Virus record (IMG/VR): IMGVR_UViG_3300036900_000189
Coordinates: 1 to 45,558 of that record
Strand: one strand, 5' to 3'
Length of the DNA: 45,558 nt
Source: a virus
Within the stretch, counting starts at the first letter, position 1; each line of letters opens with the position of its first letter. The notes below the pieces were generated by a model that ran no database searches, was not told where the DNA came from, and saw nothing but the letters and a program-made list of their open reading frames with translations. The position numbers and the translations under genes were made by a program. Of this stretch, positions 14,153 to 22,970 are shown piece after piece.

Positions 14153-14473
14153 TCACTGTCCCTTCAGCCTGTCCGCGAGCGCCTTGGTCGCATCCCTGGT
14201 CGCATCGCTCAGCGCCTCGGCCTCGCGCCGACGAAGCTCAGCCAGGATGTCTGTGCAGTGCTCCCAGCCTGGAGCGTAGGACGCAGTTGGTATCCCACCG
14301 GGGGCCATGCTTCCTTGAGGGCGCGAGGCAGCCTGAAGGTGCTGGCTGCAAGTCTGCATGGCGCCGCGAAGCACGTCCGTGGACGGCGGCGCGAAAACAT
14401 CGAACTCCTGAGCCTGTCTCGTCTGTGCTGCGCAGGCGGTCATGAGAATCATGAGTGCAAGAACGGTCCTCAT
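14153..14473 (-). CDS. Small lipoprotein (106 aa)
   Basis: The start overlaps the preceding stop (ATGA at 14470-14473). MRTVLALMILMTACAAQ is a lipoprotein signal with lipobox MTAC (Cys15). The mature part contains two Cys and ends in a charged helix (LRRREAEALSDATRDATKAL). An outer spanin or a surface exclusion factor would fit; the distance from the other lysis genes argues against certainty. Confidence 0.65.
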   Translation of the reverse strand: MRTVLALMILMTACAAQTRQAQEFDVFAPPSTDVLRGAMQTCSQHLQAASRPQGSMAPGGIPTASYAPGWEHCTDILAELRRREAEALSDATRDATKALADRLKGQ

Positions 14474-15744
14474 GTGCAATTTGCTCCCTTGGTGGTGAGA
14501 ACACCGTTGGTGAATGTCAGGCTATTGCCGGCAGTCACGGTGCAAACCGTCGACACGCCGTTGATCCACGTCATCGGGCTGGTGCTGCCGCCGCCGGACG
14601 CGAGCACATTGCCGGCAGAACCGGCCGTAGCGGGGAGGTTGAAATTGTAGGTCGACGTCGTGCTTGGATTCTTGATGACGGCAAACGCGCCGCTTCCCCC
14701 GCCATTAGCCAGAGCCAGGGATGCGCCGTTGGATCCATTGATGCCAAGAGTCGCCGACCCCCCATTGGAGACAAGCGAAGAACCGGTCACCGCTCCGGCC
14801 GGGCTGATGCTCCAGTTCTGCCCGATCATGTCACTGGTGGAGGCGGTCAGCCCGCGGATGTCGACGCCGTAGGCAACCGGCACCGTCATCAGGGACTCGA
14901 GATGCACCCCGATGAAAGTGCCGGTGGAGGCGATCGGCACATAACCGTTGTCAAATTCCGCTGCGCAGAATCCGCACTTCCAGCCGGGACCGGGAGCGGA
15001 AGCCGCGCCATATGGAGTGGAGGCCCCCATGTAGAAGGCAAAGGCGATGTCAGCCGTGGTGCCGTTGTTGACGAACAGGCCTTCGACCGTATGACCAAGC
15101 TGGTACAGCTGGGTCGCGGCCGATGTGCCCCAGACGTCCGTCTCCTGTCCGGTCAGCTGCCTGGCTCCAGCCGCCGAACTGCGGACCTGCGGATTGGCGC
15201 CGAAATAGGTATCAATCGACGTTGCTGCGCCAGCGTTGATGACGACGACCGGCGCGATACCGGTGTAGGCCGGTAACGGATTAAGGCTGCTCGCCGGAGC
15301 GGTTTGCGTCAGAATGATGAGAGCACCGGTGCGCGTACCGGTTAGAGACGTCCCTCCGAAACTGTGATTGATGACGATGTCGTTGACGCCGAGACCGGCA
15401 GCAATCGTGTCGGAATTGACGTTAATGCAGAGACCAACGCATGCTTCGCCGAACGCCGCCGACCCACTCAAATCATGAGTCGTTGTAATCGCCGGGACTT
15501 GATTGGTCGGTCCAATCGCAATGCCCGCATTGAAGCTCTGTAGGGCCTGCCAGCTGTTGGACGTGTTCGCCAGATTTTGAATCAGCAGGCTAAAAGGGAT
15601 GACCTGCGCCGGACCCGGCCCAATTCCAGTGCGGCCCACCACGGTGTTGGCAGGCAACGTCTGCGGCAAAGTCGGGATTTGCGCCAGGGCTGGCACAGCG
15701 AGCGCGAGCAAGGTCGCGGCGATACCGAGTAGGCGCCTGATCAT
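14470..15744 (-). CDS. Tail-fibre/structural protein with signal peptide
   Basis: A 424-residue protein. ATG at 15744 gives the signal peptide IRRLLGIAATLLALAVPALA and lies 28 bases after the late motif, the same distance as two other motif-led genes; ATG at 15765 is in frame too. The N-terminal PTLPQTLPANTVVGRTGIG is typical of the start of phage tail-fibre-like proteins. The body is Gly/Ser/Thr-rich and beta-rich, ending with a repeated GSA-rich region. It probably forms part of a tail appendage. Confidence 0.65.
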   Translation of the reverse strand: MIRRLLGIAATLLALAVPALAQIPTLPQTLPANTVVGRTGIGPGPAQVIPFSLLIQNLANTSNSWQALQSFNAGIAIGPTNQVPAITTTHDLSGSAAFGEACVGLCINVNSDTIAAGLGVNDIVINHSFGGTSLTGTRTGALIILTQTAPASSLNPLPAYTGIAPVVVINAGAATSIDTYFGANPQVRSSAAGARQLTGQETDVWGTSAATQLYQLGHTVEGLFVNNGTTADIAFAFYMGASTPYGAASAPGPGWKCGFCAAEFDNGYVPIASTGTFIGVHLESLMTVPVAYGVDIRGLTASTSDMIGQNWSISPAGAVTGSSLVSNGGSATLGINGSNGASLALANGGGSGAFAVIKNPSTTSTYNFNLPATAGSAGNVLASGGGSTSPMTWINGVSTVCTVTAGNSLTFTNGVLTTKGANCT

Positions 15745-15772
15745 GCTCCCGGTATGAAAGGCCATCCCGTCT

Positions 15773-15786
15773 CGGACAACGCACCC
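15773..15786 (-). promoter_or_regulatory. Late motif copy 5
   Basis: GGGTGCGTTGTCCG on the minus strand, directly after the stop of the 1672-residue ejection protein gene and 28 bases before ATG 15744. Confidence 0.6.
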
Positions 15787-15787
15787 G

Positions 15788-18700
15788 CTAGGGGGCCCCT
15801 GCGATGTCCGGAAGCTTGCCCGGCTTGGTGCCGTTGATCTTGCTGACCTGATCCTTCATGCCCTGAACGACGACCTGTGGGTACATGCCCTGCATCTGAG
15901 ACTTGGCAGCCTCGGTGGCGCTTTTGCGCGCTCCCTGGATCGCTTCCGCCCGCGCGAACGGAGGCACGTTCAGCCAGCCCGGAGAGTTCACCATCGGCTC
16001 AAGCAACGCCCGGGTGAAGGCCCCATGTACCTGCTGGTATTTGTCGTAAAGCGTATCCGGTAGCTTCACACCGCCGACATTGTTCGCCGGCTGCGTCGGG
16101 TAAATCTTGAGGCGGTCGAGCTCGGTCCTTACCGGGTCCTGACTGATCTGACTTGCACGAAACAATCCCAGCTTGGCGTTCCCTATATAGCCGGGATTGG
16201 GCAAGGGCTCCCCATACAGAGGATCGCGCTTGACCGGCAGAGACTCCCGAAGCCATGGCACCCTGTATTTCATGGCCGATATCAGGTCATCCGCCTTGCG
16301 CTGATAGGGGTCTTTGGAGCTGGCTGTCTGAGCGAGAAGCGACGGCACCACAGACGCGACCTGGGACGACAGGAATTTCTCCGTCTTCTTCTCGTCGCCG
16401 TTTATGGCATCAGTGGCATTGCGCAGCGACTGGAAGCCGGCCTCATTACCCAAAACGCCTGCCGTCGCCATTGTGGCAGCGATGAATGCGCTCCCCAAAG
16501 TCGCATCATCCTGCTCGTTGTAGTGTCGAACGATCGAACCAAGAGACGCCCCCAGATTGAAGACCAAGCCGATGGGGCCGAGACGCTCCATGGCAACCCA
16601 TTGGTTCCCCATCTTGACCGAGAAGGGCTGCTTGCCGGTCAGCTGCCACTGCATGCGCTCCTTGGGGTCTCTCGGATATTCGCCCGTAGCTTCGTCAGCC
16701 ATGACCTTGTGCAAGGCATAGCCAAGAACGGAGCTACCAACCGCCATCTTGGCAAGCGCCAGATTCTGAGCGGGGGCGCCCTTCTCCCCCTTTAGAGCCG
16801 ACGCGAATTGAGAGTCGAGGACCGCCAGCGGGCTATATTCGACACCCTTGCGAACGATGTTCATGGGGATGTGCCGAAACGGGAACAGCCACTTCCCCAC
16901 GATAGGAAAATTGTTCATTGCGCTGGATGTCTTAGCCCAATTACCCTCCAGTTTCTCCATGAATGCGCCGCTATAGGCGTCGTTTACCGCACTCCGAAGC
17001 GCGTCGTCGGTCGGGTTGTCGAGATGGTACTGACGTCGCTCCCAGAACTTGTCGCCGGTTACGCCCTCCTTGGCAGCAGTCTCGGCTGCAATCGTGCCTG
17101 CCGCAGCCCGCTCCGACAACACCTTGAAGAAGGTGTGGATCATATTGGCCGAGCGACCGGGGATGCCTAGAACCTTCGCCGCGCTGTCCAGCTGATCCTC
17201 ATTGAAAACGCGCTTCCAGACACCCCAATCCGGACCCTGCTTCTGGTCATAGGGATTAATCGCACCCTTGGCTTGTGGCGACTCTTCACCGCGCTCGAAC
17301 AGACGCAGCTCGCTCGCAAGCGGAACGCGCTGACCGGTCCCGAAAGCCTCGAGTGAGGCCGCGATCGCATCTGGCACCTGATGGATCATCGACATCTGGC
17401 CGTGGAACGGCGCCGACAATGAAACGTCCTGCCCGCGCAACTTTCCGATGCCGGCAGATAGCACCGGCGAGACAAGACGCTCCGTGACGACCTGCGCGGT
17501 ATTGACCAGAAGGTACTTCGAGTGAGTGACCAGACCTGAGATCAGCCCCTGCTGCCACAACCAATAATACCACTTGGGCTGCTCGGCGAGCTTCGATGTC
17601 CGGACCTTCTCCAGCACTTTCGCCAGCTGGTTCGGCGTGAGGCCGGCGACCGACCGCGCCAGCTGCTCCTGCTCGGCGACTGTCTTGCCGGTACGCGCCA
17701 GCAACAGCGCCGCCCGCTCCGGCCGGGCCGTCCCGCCGAAGCGATCGACCACGCGCTTGGTCTTGTCGACCAGAGCCTGTAGTTCCGGCGGCAGGGCCTC
17801 GACGGGGTCCTTGACCGCCTTCGACTTGGTCATATTGACGGCTTCGCGCTCAGCCTGATCGATCAGGCTGTCGAGCACGGATTTCTGCTTGGTGCCCAGT
17901 TCCTTTGTCGCCGCGCTCGCCTGATCGATCAAATCCTTGATGTCCGGCGGGAGGGTCGCCTTGTCCTTCGTCGTCGCCTCGGTCCCGGCCTTCGCCAGTT
18001 TGCGGGCGGCGGCCATCACCGTCTCGTGCTCCACCGGCGGCTTAGGCTGGCCGGGGGCAGCCTTGGCTTCCGCGTCAACCAGCCGCTGCGCCGCGGCCTG
18101 CGCGCCCTTCACGTCGCCCTCTCCGAGCGCCTGTCGGAAGGCGGCGAGATCGGCGTCCCCCGCCGTCTTGAGCCGGCCCACAGCCTGCCGCGCGGCCTCC
18201 ATCAGCTGTCGCGTCTTTGCCGGCATCGGCGTCTTGGCCTCCGGCGCCGCCTTGTCGGCCGCAGCCACCAGGCGCTTCGCTGCTGCTGTCAGTTGGGCGC
18301 GGTCCGTCGGCGGCTTGGGCTCCCCGACCTTCGGCGGCCTCTCGTTGGCCTTGATGAGTTCGCGCGCAGCGTTGACGGCGCTGTCGAGCTTGCCGTCGCC
18401 GGTCGACAGACGGTCGAGCTCGCCACGGAACGCGTCGAGGTCCGCATCCTTGTCGGCGCCGAACCGCTTCAGCACCTTCTTCGCGGCGTCGGTAAGCTCC
18501 TTGACCTCGGGGGAGATCGGCGCGCGTTCGCCGGCGCCTTCCTCTTTGGGCGCGAGCTCTCCCTCCGCCAGCTTCTTGGCCTGATCGATCAGCTTCTGGA
18601 TGCCGAGCTTGCCGGGCTTGGCCTCGCCCTTGGCGACTGCCTTGAGATTGTCCGTCACCTCCTTGACCGCATCGACAACGGACGCCGTGCCCTGCGGGGT

Positions 18701-20806
18701 GTCGCCCGCCACTTCCTTCTTCCTGATCTCGGCCGTTGCCTTGGTGTGCTCCTGTTCGCGCAGCAGGTCCTTCCATGCCGCCAGCGTGCGCCCGCTCTCT
18801 GCGCGCAGGCCCATGGTGTATTCGAGCACGTGCGCGTGGCGCAGCTCGGCTTCGGCGAGCGCGGCCGCATTCTCGACCGACGGCGCCTTGACGTTCAGCT
18901 CGGCGGCGTCGGCGACGTCTTTCGCGGTCTGACGAAGCGCCTGAATGACCGCCCGGACCTTCCCATCGCTATCGAAATGTTGGGCAAAATAATCACCGTC
19001 CATGCTGGCGGGATCGACTCCAGCCGCCTCTGCAACCGCCTTCCTGGCAGCAGGAGACGCAACGCCACCACGAGCTTCCGGAAACCAATCGTTCTCATTG
19101 GCTATCCCCTCGATGGCTGCGCGGACGTCGTCAGGTGCATCGATCTTGTCGACCCACTCCTTGCCACGGGCATCGTATTCACCAGGCTTGTGACCTCGTG
19201 CCGCCACCCGCTCTTCTACCGGCGTAGAGGCGGCTGACAGACTGGTCGGCCAGGCTTCCTCTGCCTGGACCGAGGGTGAGCCATCGAAAGTCGGCTCCGG
19301 TTTCGGCGGTCCAATGACGTCGAGATCACGGGCGGTATTGAGAACGTCTTGCACTGTCGCCGCCCGCCGATCGACGAACTTGCTCTGGAGAATTTCCCTG
19401 GCCTGCTGAGACTCTTCAGCCGTCGGCCTCTCAATCGGGCCAGGTCCGGCCTTGGCGGGGTCTTCGCCGGGATACATGCCGCGGAACATATCCGGCGGGA
19501 CATCACTGGTATCAGCCGCCGCGGCAATCCGATCGATGTGCGGACGCATCGCAGCATTGGCCTTCTCAGGATCAATACCGTGGGAGGTGTACCAGGCATC
19601 CTCAACCGGATTGCCGACGTCCCAAAACGCCGCCCTTTGTGCAGCCTCCGGCAACATGCCGCCATCAATCATGGCCGTATAGGCAGCCTCCTCTGCGTTC
19701 TCGCGAACGGCGGCGGGCTCGGCAGGATCATACTTGATGCTGGGTTCGTTATAGGTGGCAGCCTCCAGCCCAAACTCGGGCTGCTCCATCGAGTGAGTTG
19801 CGCGGGCTGGCTCGTTCTTCCTGGCAAACTCAAGAGCCTCTGCCCGTGTCAGGAATTCTCCGCCGGGAACAGCAAACCCCATCGCCTTCTCTATTTCAGG
19901 CGGCGTCGGTCCATCGGCGTTCAGCTCCTTGGAACTCATCAGGTCAGCATGAACCTCGCCCGGCTTGCCATATTTGACAGAGCCATCGGACATCTTGCGG
20001 GCGACCACCAAAGCTGGGGGCCCGGCCTCGACCGGAACGGTTATCGTTTTCGGGAAATTTCTGTCGACGTAAGTCGTCGGATTCTCGATCGGCTCCGATC
20101 CGCTCCAGCTGTTCGGGACCGTGTGGGACCGGTCGATGACGGGATTGTCGATGACCGACTTGACCGGCTCGGAATTCATGATGGCATCGACATGCGGAAT
20201 GCCGGTTTGCGCGATCTCGGTGCGGGGCTTGGCGAATGGAGACGGCGCATCACCAACCCTAATCGGCTCGATCGGCGTCGGCTTCACGTAGGGCTTGGGC
20301 ATCGCGGTCGGCGGATGCATCCCGTGCATGAAGGGCAGTATGTCCGGAATGACCACCACATCCTTTGGCAGTCCGATCTCGACGCCCGCCTCCTGGGCCC
20401 CTCTATAGGAGCCTTGGAATGCTCTCCACCCGGCATCTAGAACCGTTGCGGCCGCGCCGAACAAGGTGCCGAATGCGCTGAACGGATTGGTCTTCTCGTC
20501 CTCGAAATGAGTGAACACCTTATTCTTGTTGAGCCATTCCATAGATTTATCTGACAGGCCCAACCGCTCCGGACCCCAGCCTTCATAGAAGCCGCGGCCA
20601 AACGCCTTGCCGATCTGCTCCACGCCAGCACCGTATTTGGATACTTCAAACTCAACCGGCGACATCGCAAACTGATTGGCCTTGTCCATGACAGGCTGAG
20701 GGAACGGGGAGTCGGTGTTGGGCTTAGCTGCCTTGTCGAATTCGTCAAATGGATTTGGTCCCGCCGGGGATGTGGGCGCGTCGAATTCGTCAAATGCGTT
20801 ACTCAC
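15788..20806 (-). CDS. Large internal virion (DNA ejection) protein
   Basis: A 1672-residue protein, last of three internal virion proteins, in the place of T7 gp16. GTG start overlapping the previous stop (GTGA). Residues 1-30 repeat the acidic word FDEFD. Residues about 540-1000 are Ala/Lys/Glu-rich helices with repeated segments (ELTDAAKKVLKRFGADKDAD type). Residues 1090-1672 look like a conserved end domain (GLISGLVTHSKYLLVNTAQV) with hydrophobic helices suited to forming a channel. No lytic transglycosylase motif (ES..G) is seen. It would be ejected into the host envelope at infection. Confidence 0.75.
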   Translation of the reverse strand: MSNAFDEFDAPTSPAGPNPFDEFDKAAKPNTDSPFPQPVMDKANQFAMSPVEFEVSKYGAGVEQIGKAFGRGFYEGWGPERLGLSDKSMEWLNKNKVFTHFEDEKTNPFSAFGTLFGAAATVLDAGWRAFQGSYRGAQEAGVEIGLPKDVVVIPDILPFMHGMHPPTAMPKPYVKPTPIEPIRVGDAPSPFAKPRTEIAQTGIPHVDAIMNSEPVKSVIDNPVIDRSHTVPNSWSGSEPIENPTTYVDRNFPKTITVPVEAGPPALVVARKMSDGSVKYGKPGEVHADLMSSKELNADGPTPPEIEKAMGFAVPGGEFLTRAEALEFARKNEPARATHSMEQPEFGLEAATYNEPSIKYDPAEPAAVRENAEEAAYTAMIDGGMLPEAAQRAAFWDVGNPVEDAWYTSHGIDPEKANAAMRPHIDRIAAAADTSDVPPDMFRGMYPGEDPAKAGPGPIERPTAEESQQAREILQSKFVDRRAATVQDVLNTARDLDVIGPPKPEPTFDGSPSVQAEEAWPTSLSAASTPVEERVAARGHKPGEYDARGKEWVDKIDAPDDVRAAIEGIANENDWFPEARGGVASPAARKAVAEAAGVDPASMDGDYFAQHFDSDGKVRAVIQALRQTAKDVADAAELNVKAPSVENAAALAEAELRHAHVLEYTMGLRAESGRTLAAWKDLLREQEHTKATAEIRKKEVAGDTPQGTASVVDAVKEVTDNLKAVAKGEAKPGKLGIQKLIDQAKKLAEGELAPKEEGAGERAPISPEVKELTDAAKKVLKRFGADKDADLDAFRGELDRLSTGDGKLDSAVNAARELIKANERPPKVGEPKPPTDRAQLTAAAKRLVAAADKAAPEAKTPMPAKTRQLMEAARQAVGRLKTAGDADLAAFRQALGEGDVKGAQAAAQRLVDAEAKAAPGQPKPPVEHETVMAAARKLAKAGTEATTKDKATLPPDIKDLIDQASAATKELGTKQKSVLDSLIDQAEREAVNMTKSKAVKDPVEALPPELQALVDKTKRVVDRFGGTARPERAALLLARTGKTVAEQEQLARSVAGLTPNQLAKVLEKVRTSKLAEQPKWYYWLWQQGLISGLVTHSKYLLVNTAQVVTERLVSPVLSAGIGKLRGQDVSLSAPFHGQMSMIHQVPDAIAASLEAFGTGQRVPLASELRLFERGEESPQAKGAINPYDQKQGPDWGVWKRVFNEDQLDSAAKVLGIPGRSANMIHTFFKVLSERAAAGTIAAETAAKEGVTGDKFWERRQYHLDNPTDDALRSAVNDAYSGAFMEKLEGNWAKTSSAMNNFPIVGKWLFPFRHIPMNIVRKGVEYSPLAVLDSQFASALKGEKGAPAQNLALAKMAVGSSVLGYALHKVMADEATGEYPRDPKERMQWQLTGKQPFSVKMGNQWVAMERLGPIGLVFNLGASLGSIVRHYNEQDDATLGSAFIAATMATAGVLGNEAGFQSLRNATDAINGDEKKTEKFLSSQVASVVPSLLAQTASSKDPYQRKADDLISAMKYRVPWLRESLPVKRDPLYGEPLPNPGYIGNAKLGLFRASQISQDPVRTELDRLKIYPTQPANNVGGVKLPDTLYDKYQQVHGAFTRALLEPMVNSPGWLNVPPFARAEAIQGARKSATEAAKSQMQGMYPQVVVQGMKDQVSKINGTKPGKLPDIAGAP

Positions 20807-22470
20807 TTGGCAAGTACCTTGTCTGCCTCACCGGAACCATACTTGGCGTCGAACTGAGCTTTCAGATCGGGATTATCCCGCAGCTTCTGTTTCGCCGGCT
20901 CCGGAATGATGATTTGCCCGCCAGCCCTGATCGCCGTCGGCTTCACACCCCCGATCGTCTCCCCGGTCGCCAGCGCGCTTGCGGCCGTGCCTGGATCGAT
21001 CAACCCATATGCCTTCTTGTCGAGGATCATCTGAATAGCGCTACGCTTCAGCGGTGCCATCGTCTTCGACAGCAGCGAGTTCGGATCGTTGATGTCGAGC
21101 GCCTTGGCTTGCTGCTCTGGCGGCAGCGCGAGATAGGCCGGAACGAAGGTTTGGAAGAAGCTCGCAAACTTCTCGTGTCCAATCGGGTCGGTGCCGAGCG
21201 CTCCCTTCACACCGTCCATGGTCGCCTTGTAGATCGGGTCCTTGAGCGGCCGCTCCTCCAGCGACTTGCGCAGATTGTTGAGCACCGTCCCGTCCGGGTT
21301 CGACAGCTTCCCGCTGGCCTGCGCGCGCAGGATATCGACCTCACTCGGCGGATTGTTCGAGGTGAAGCGATCGAGCAGCGTCTGCTTCGTCACCGGGTCG
21401 GACACCGCGGCGATCTTCTTGTTCTGCTGCGCCTCGCCCCAGTTGAGCAGTGTGCGCGCGTGCTCGGCGGCCGTCGGGTTGCTGGCAGCGACCGACATCG
21501 CATCCCGGAAGAAGCCGGGCTTGATGACGGGATTCCCGGTGTTGTCGTAACTGACGTTATCGGTGAAGACCTTGCCGAGCCTGTCCTGACCGTCGCGGAC
21601 CTGCTGCGTGTGCTGGTAGTCCTCGCTCTGCTTCTGCGTCAGGAAGTCCGCCTTGGCCTGCGACTTCGCGGCCTTGCCGAGCGTGAGCGCTTCCTGCCCA
21701 TTGATGTACTGCGGGTAACGCTTCACCCATTCCGCGGCGGTCGCTTCCGGGTCGCCCGACTTCTGGATCGCACCGAATGCCCCGGCCTTGACGATCTGCT
21801 CGATCGCCCGCTCGCCAACGTCCGTCTTCACCTTGGCCGCATCGATGCCCTTCATGGGCGAGGAGTCGACGATGCCGCCGATGGAATGCTTGACCAGGTC
21901 GATCTGCGCATCGACGGAAGCCGGATCGCGCAGCGCGGTGTTCGTCGCCGAGTTGATGAGCCCCTTGACGTTGTTGTGGACGCCGATGCCGACCGCCGTC
22001 GACACGTCCGCGGTGCTCTGCCTGAACATGTGCTGGCGGGTCTGGTCGACGAAGTGCTCGGCCCACGCCTGGCTGCGCTCGGTGGTAAACCCCTCCTGAA
22101 ACTGCTGCAGCGACGGCTCCAGCGTCTGCTCGCGCCACTGCTTAACCGCCGCCTCGACTTTCGGCCCATAGGCCGGGTCGTTCGGATCGATGCCCTTGAT
22201 CGCCTCGTCCTTGCTCTGGATGAGGCTGTCGAACATTTCCGCACCATGCGCCGCACCGGTGCTGATCTGCTGGTGATCGACGACCTTGACCGCGACGTCG
22301 CCGGCGTCCCGCAGCGCCCCACCCAACCGCTGGCCGAGCGTTCCCTTGGCCTCGGCGGCCTGATTGTAGAAAGCCCCGATGCGGCGAGCGGCACCGGCGG
22401 TCGCTTCGACCCCGACCTCCGAAGGCCGTAGCGCAACATTGCCAGCATCGAATTCGGTGATCTTCGGCAT
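20803..22470 (-). CDS. Internal virion protein (T7 gp15-like position)
   Basis: A 555-residue, mostly helical protein that resembles the middle internal core protein of podoviruses by size and place, between the 163-residue and 1672-residue ejection proteins. It contains repeats of charged helices (KVEAAVKQWREQTLEPSLQQ) and no signal or membrane segment. It would be part of the core stack in the capsid and form the periplasmic tunnel at ejection. The end overlaps the next start by 4 bases. Confidence 0.7.
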   Translation of the reverse strand: MPKITEFDAGNVALRPSEVGVEATAGAARRIGAFYNQAAEAKGTLGQRLGGALRDAGDVAVKVVDHQQISTGAAHGAEMFDSLIQSKDEAIKGIDPNDPAYGPKVEAAVKQWREQTLEPSLQQFQEGFTTERSQAWAEHFVDQTRQHMFRQSTADVSTAVGIGVHNNVKGLINSATNTALRDPASVDAQIDLVKHSIGGIVDSSPMKGIDAAKVKTDVGERAIEQIVKAGAFGAIQKSGDPEATAAEWVKRYPQYINGQEALTLGKAAKSQAKADFLTQKQSEDYQHTQQVRDGQDRLGKVFTDNVSYDNTGNPVIKPGFFRDAMSVAASNPTAAEHARTLLNWGEAQQNKKIAAVSDPVTKQTLLDRFTSNNPPSEVDILRAQASGKLSNPDGTVLNNLRKSLEERPLKDPIYKATMDGVKGALGTDPIGHEKFASFFQTFVPAYLALPPEQQAKALDINDPNSLLSKTMAPLKRSAIQMILDKKAYGLIDPGTAASALATGETIGGVKPTAIRAGGQIIIPEPAKQKLRDNPDLKAQFDAKYGSGEADKVLAK

Positions 22471-22476
22471 GGTGCC

Positions 22477-22968
22477 CTACATGAATAGCGTTGCAACCGC
22501 AGCCGCGCCCTTGACGCCGCCACTGAAGAAATCTCCGATCCCGGCCTTCTTCTCGGCGCTGGCTGCCATGTCGGCCGCCGCCTCCATGTTGCGGTAGCTC
22601 TGTGCCTGCTCCTCGTAGCCTTCCTCGGTAATGAGGCCCTGACGCTGGATGACGGCCTGCTGCAGCGCGCCCTGTTGAGCGGACGACCGCAAGATGTCGA
22701 GTGACGATCCCGACGCCGCGAAGCCCGCGCCGGCCGTATCGGCCTTCGTCCCGCTCATCGACTGGTAAAGCTGCCGCTCGGACTGCATGACCTGGATGGC
22801 GGTCGACTCCTTGGTGTAGAAGGCTTCCTTGTCCGCCTCCCGCGCGGCGAGGTCATAGTTCTGGGCTTCCAGCAGGTCGCCCTTGGCCTTGTCGCCGGCG
22901 GCGAAGCCCGCGAAGATGTCGCTGACCGCGCCCCCGAGATCGGCGAATGTCGATTGGCCGAATGCCAT
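22477..22968 (-). CDS. Internal virion protein (T7 gp14-like position)
   Basis: A 163-residue protein. ATG at 22968 is preferred over an in-frame TTG at 22974. The N-terminal hydrophobic patch (DLGGAVSDIFAGFAAG), middle helical coiled part and C-terminal hydrophobic end (GGVKGAAAVATLFM) match the layout of the small core protein that inserts in the outer membrane. It lies right after the nozzle gene, as in T7-like phages. Confidence 0.7.
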   Translation of the reverse strand: MAFGQSTFADLGGAVSDIFAGFAAGDKAKGDLLEAQNYDLAAREADKEAFYTKESTAIQVMQSERQLYQSMSGTKADTAGAGFAASGSSLDILRSSAQQGALQQAVIQRQGLITEEGYEEQAQSYRNMEAAADMAASAEKKAGIGDFFSGGVKGAAAVATLFM

Positions 22969-22970
22969 CT

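Noticed and set aside
20749-22431. A 560-codon open frame on the plus strand
   Set aside because: Mirror of the internal virion protein gene at 20803-22470, which has overlaps with both neighbours and a fitting family place.
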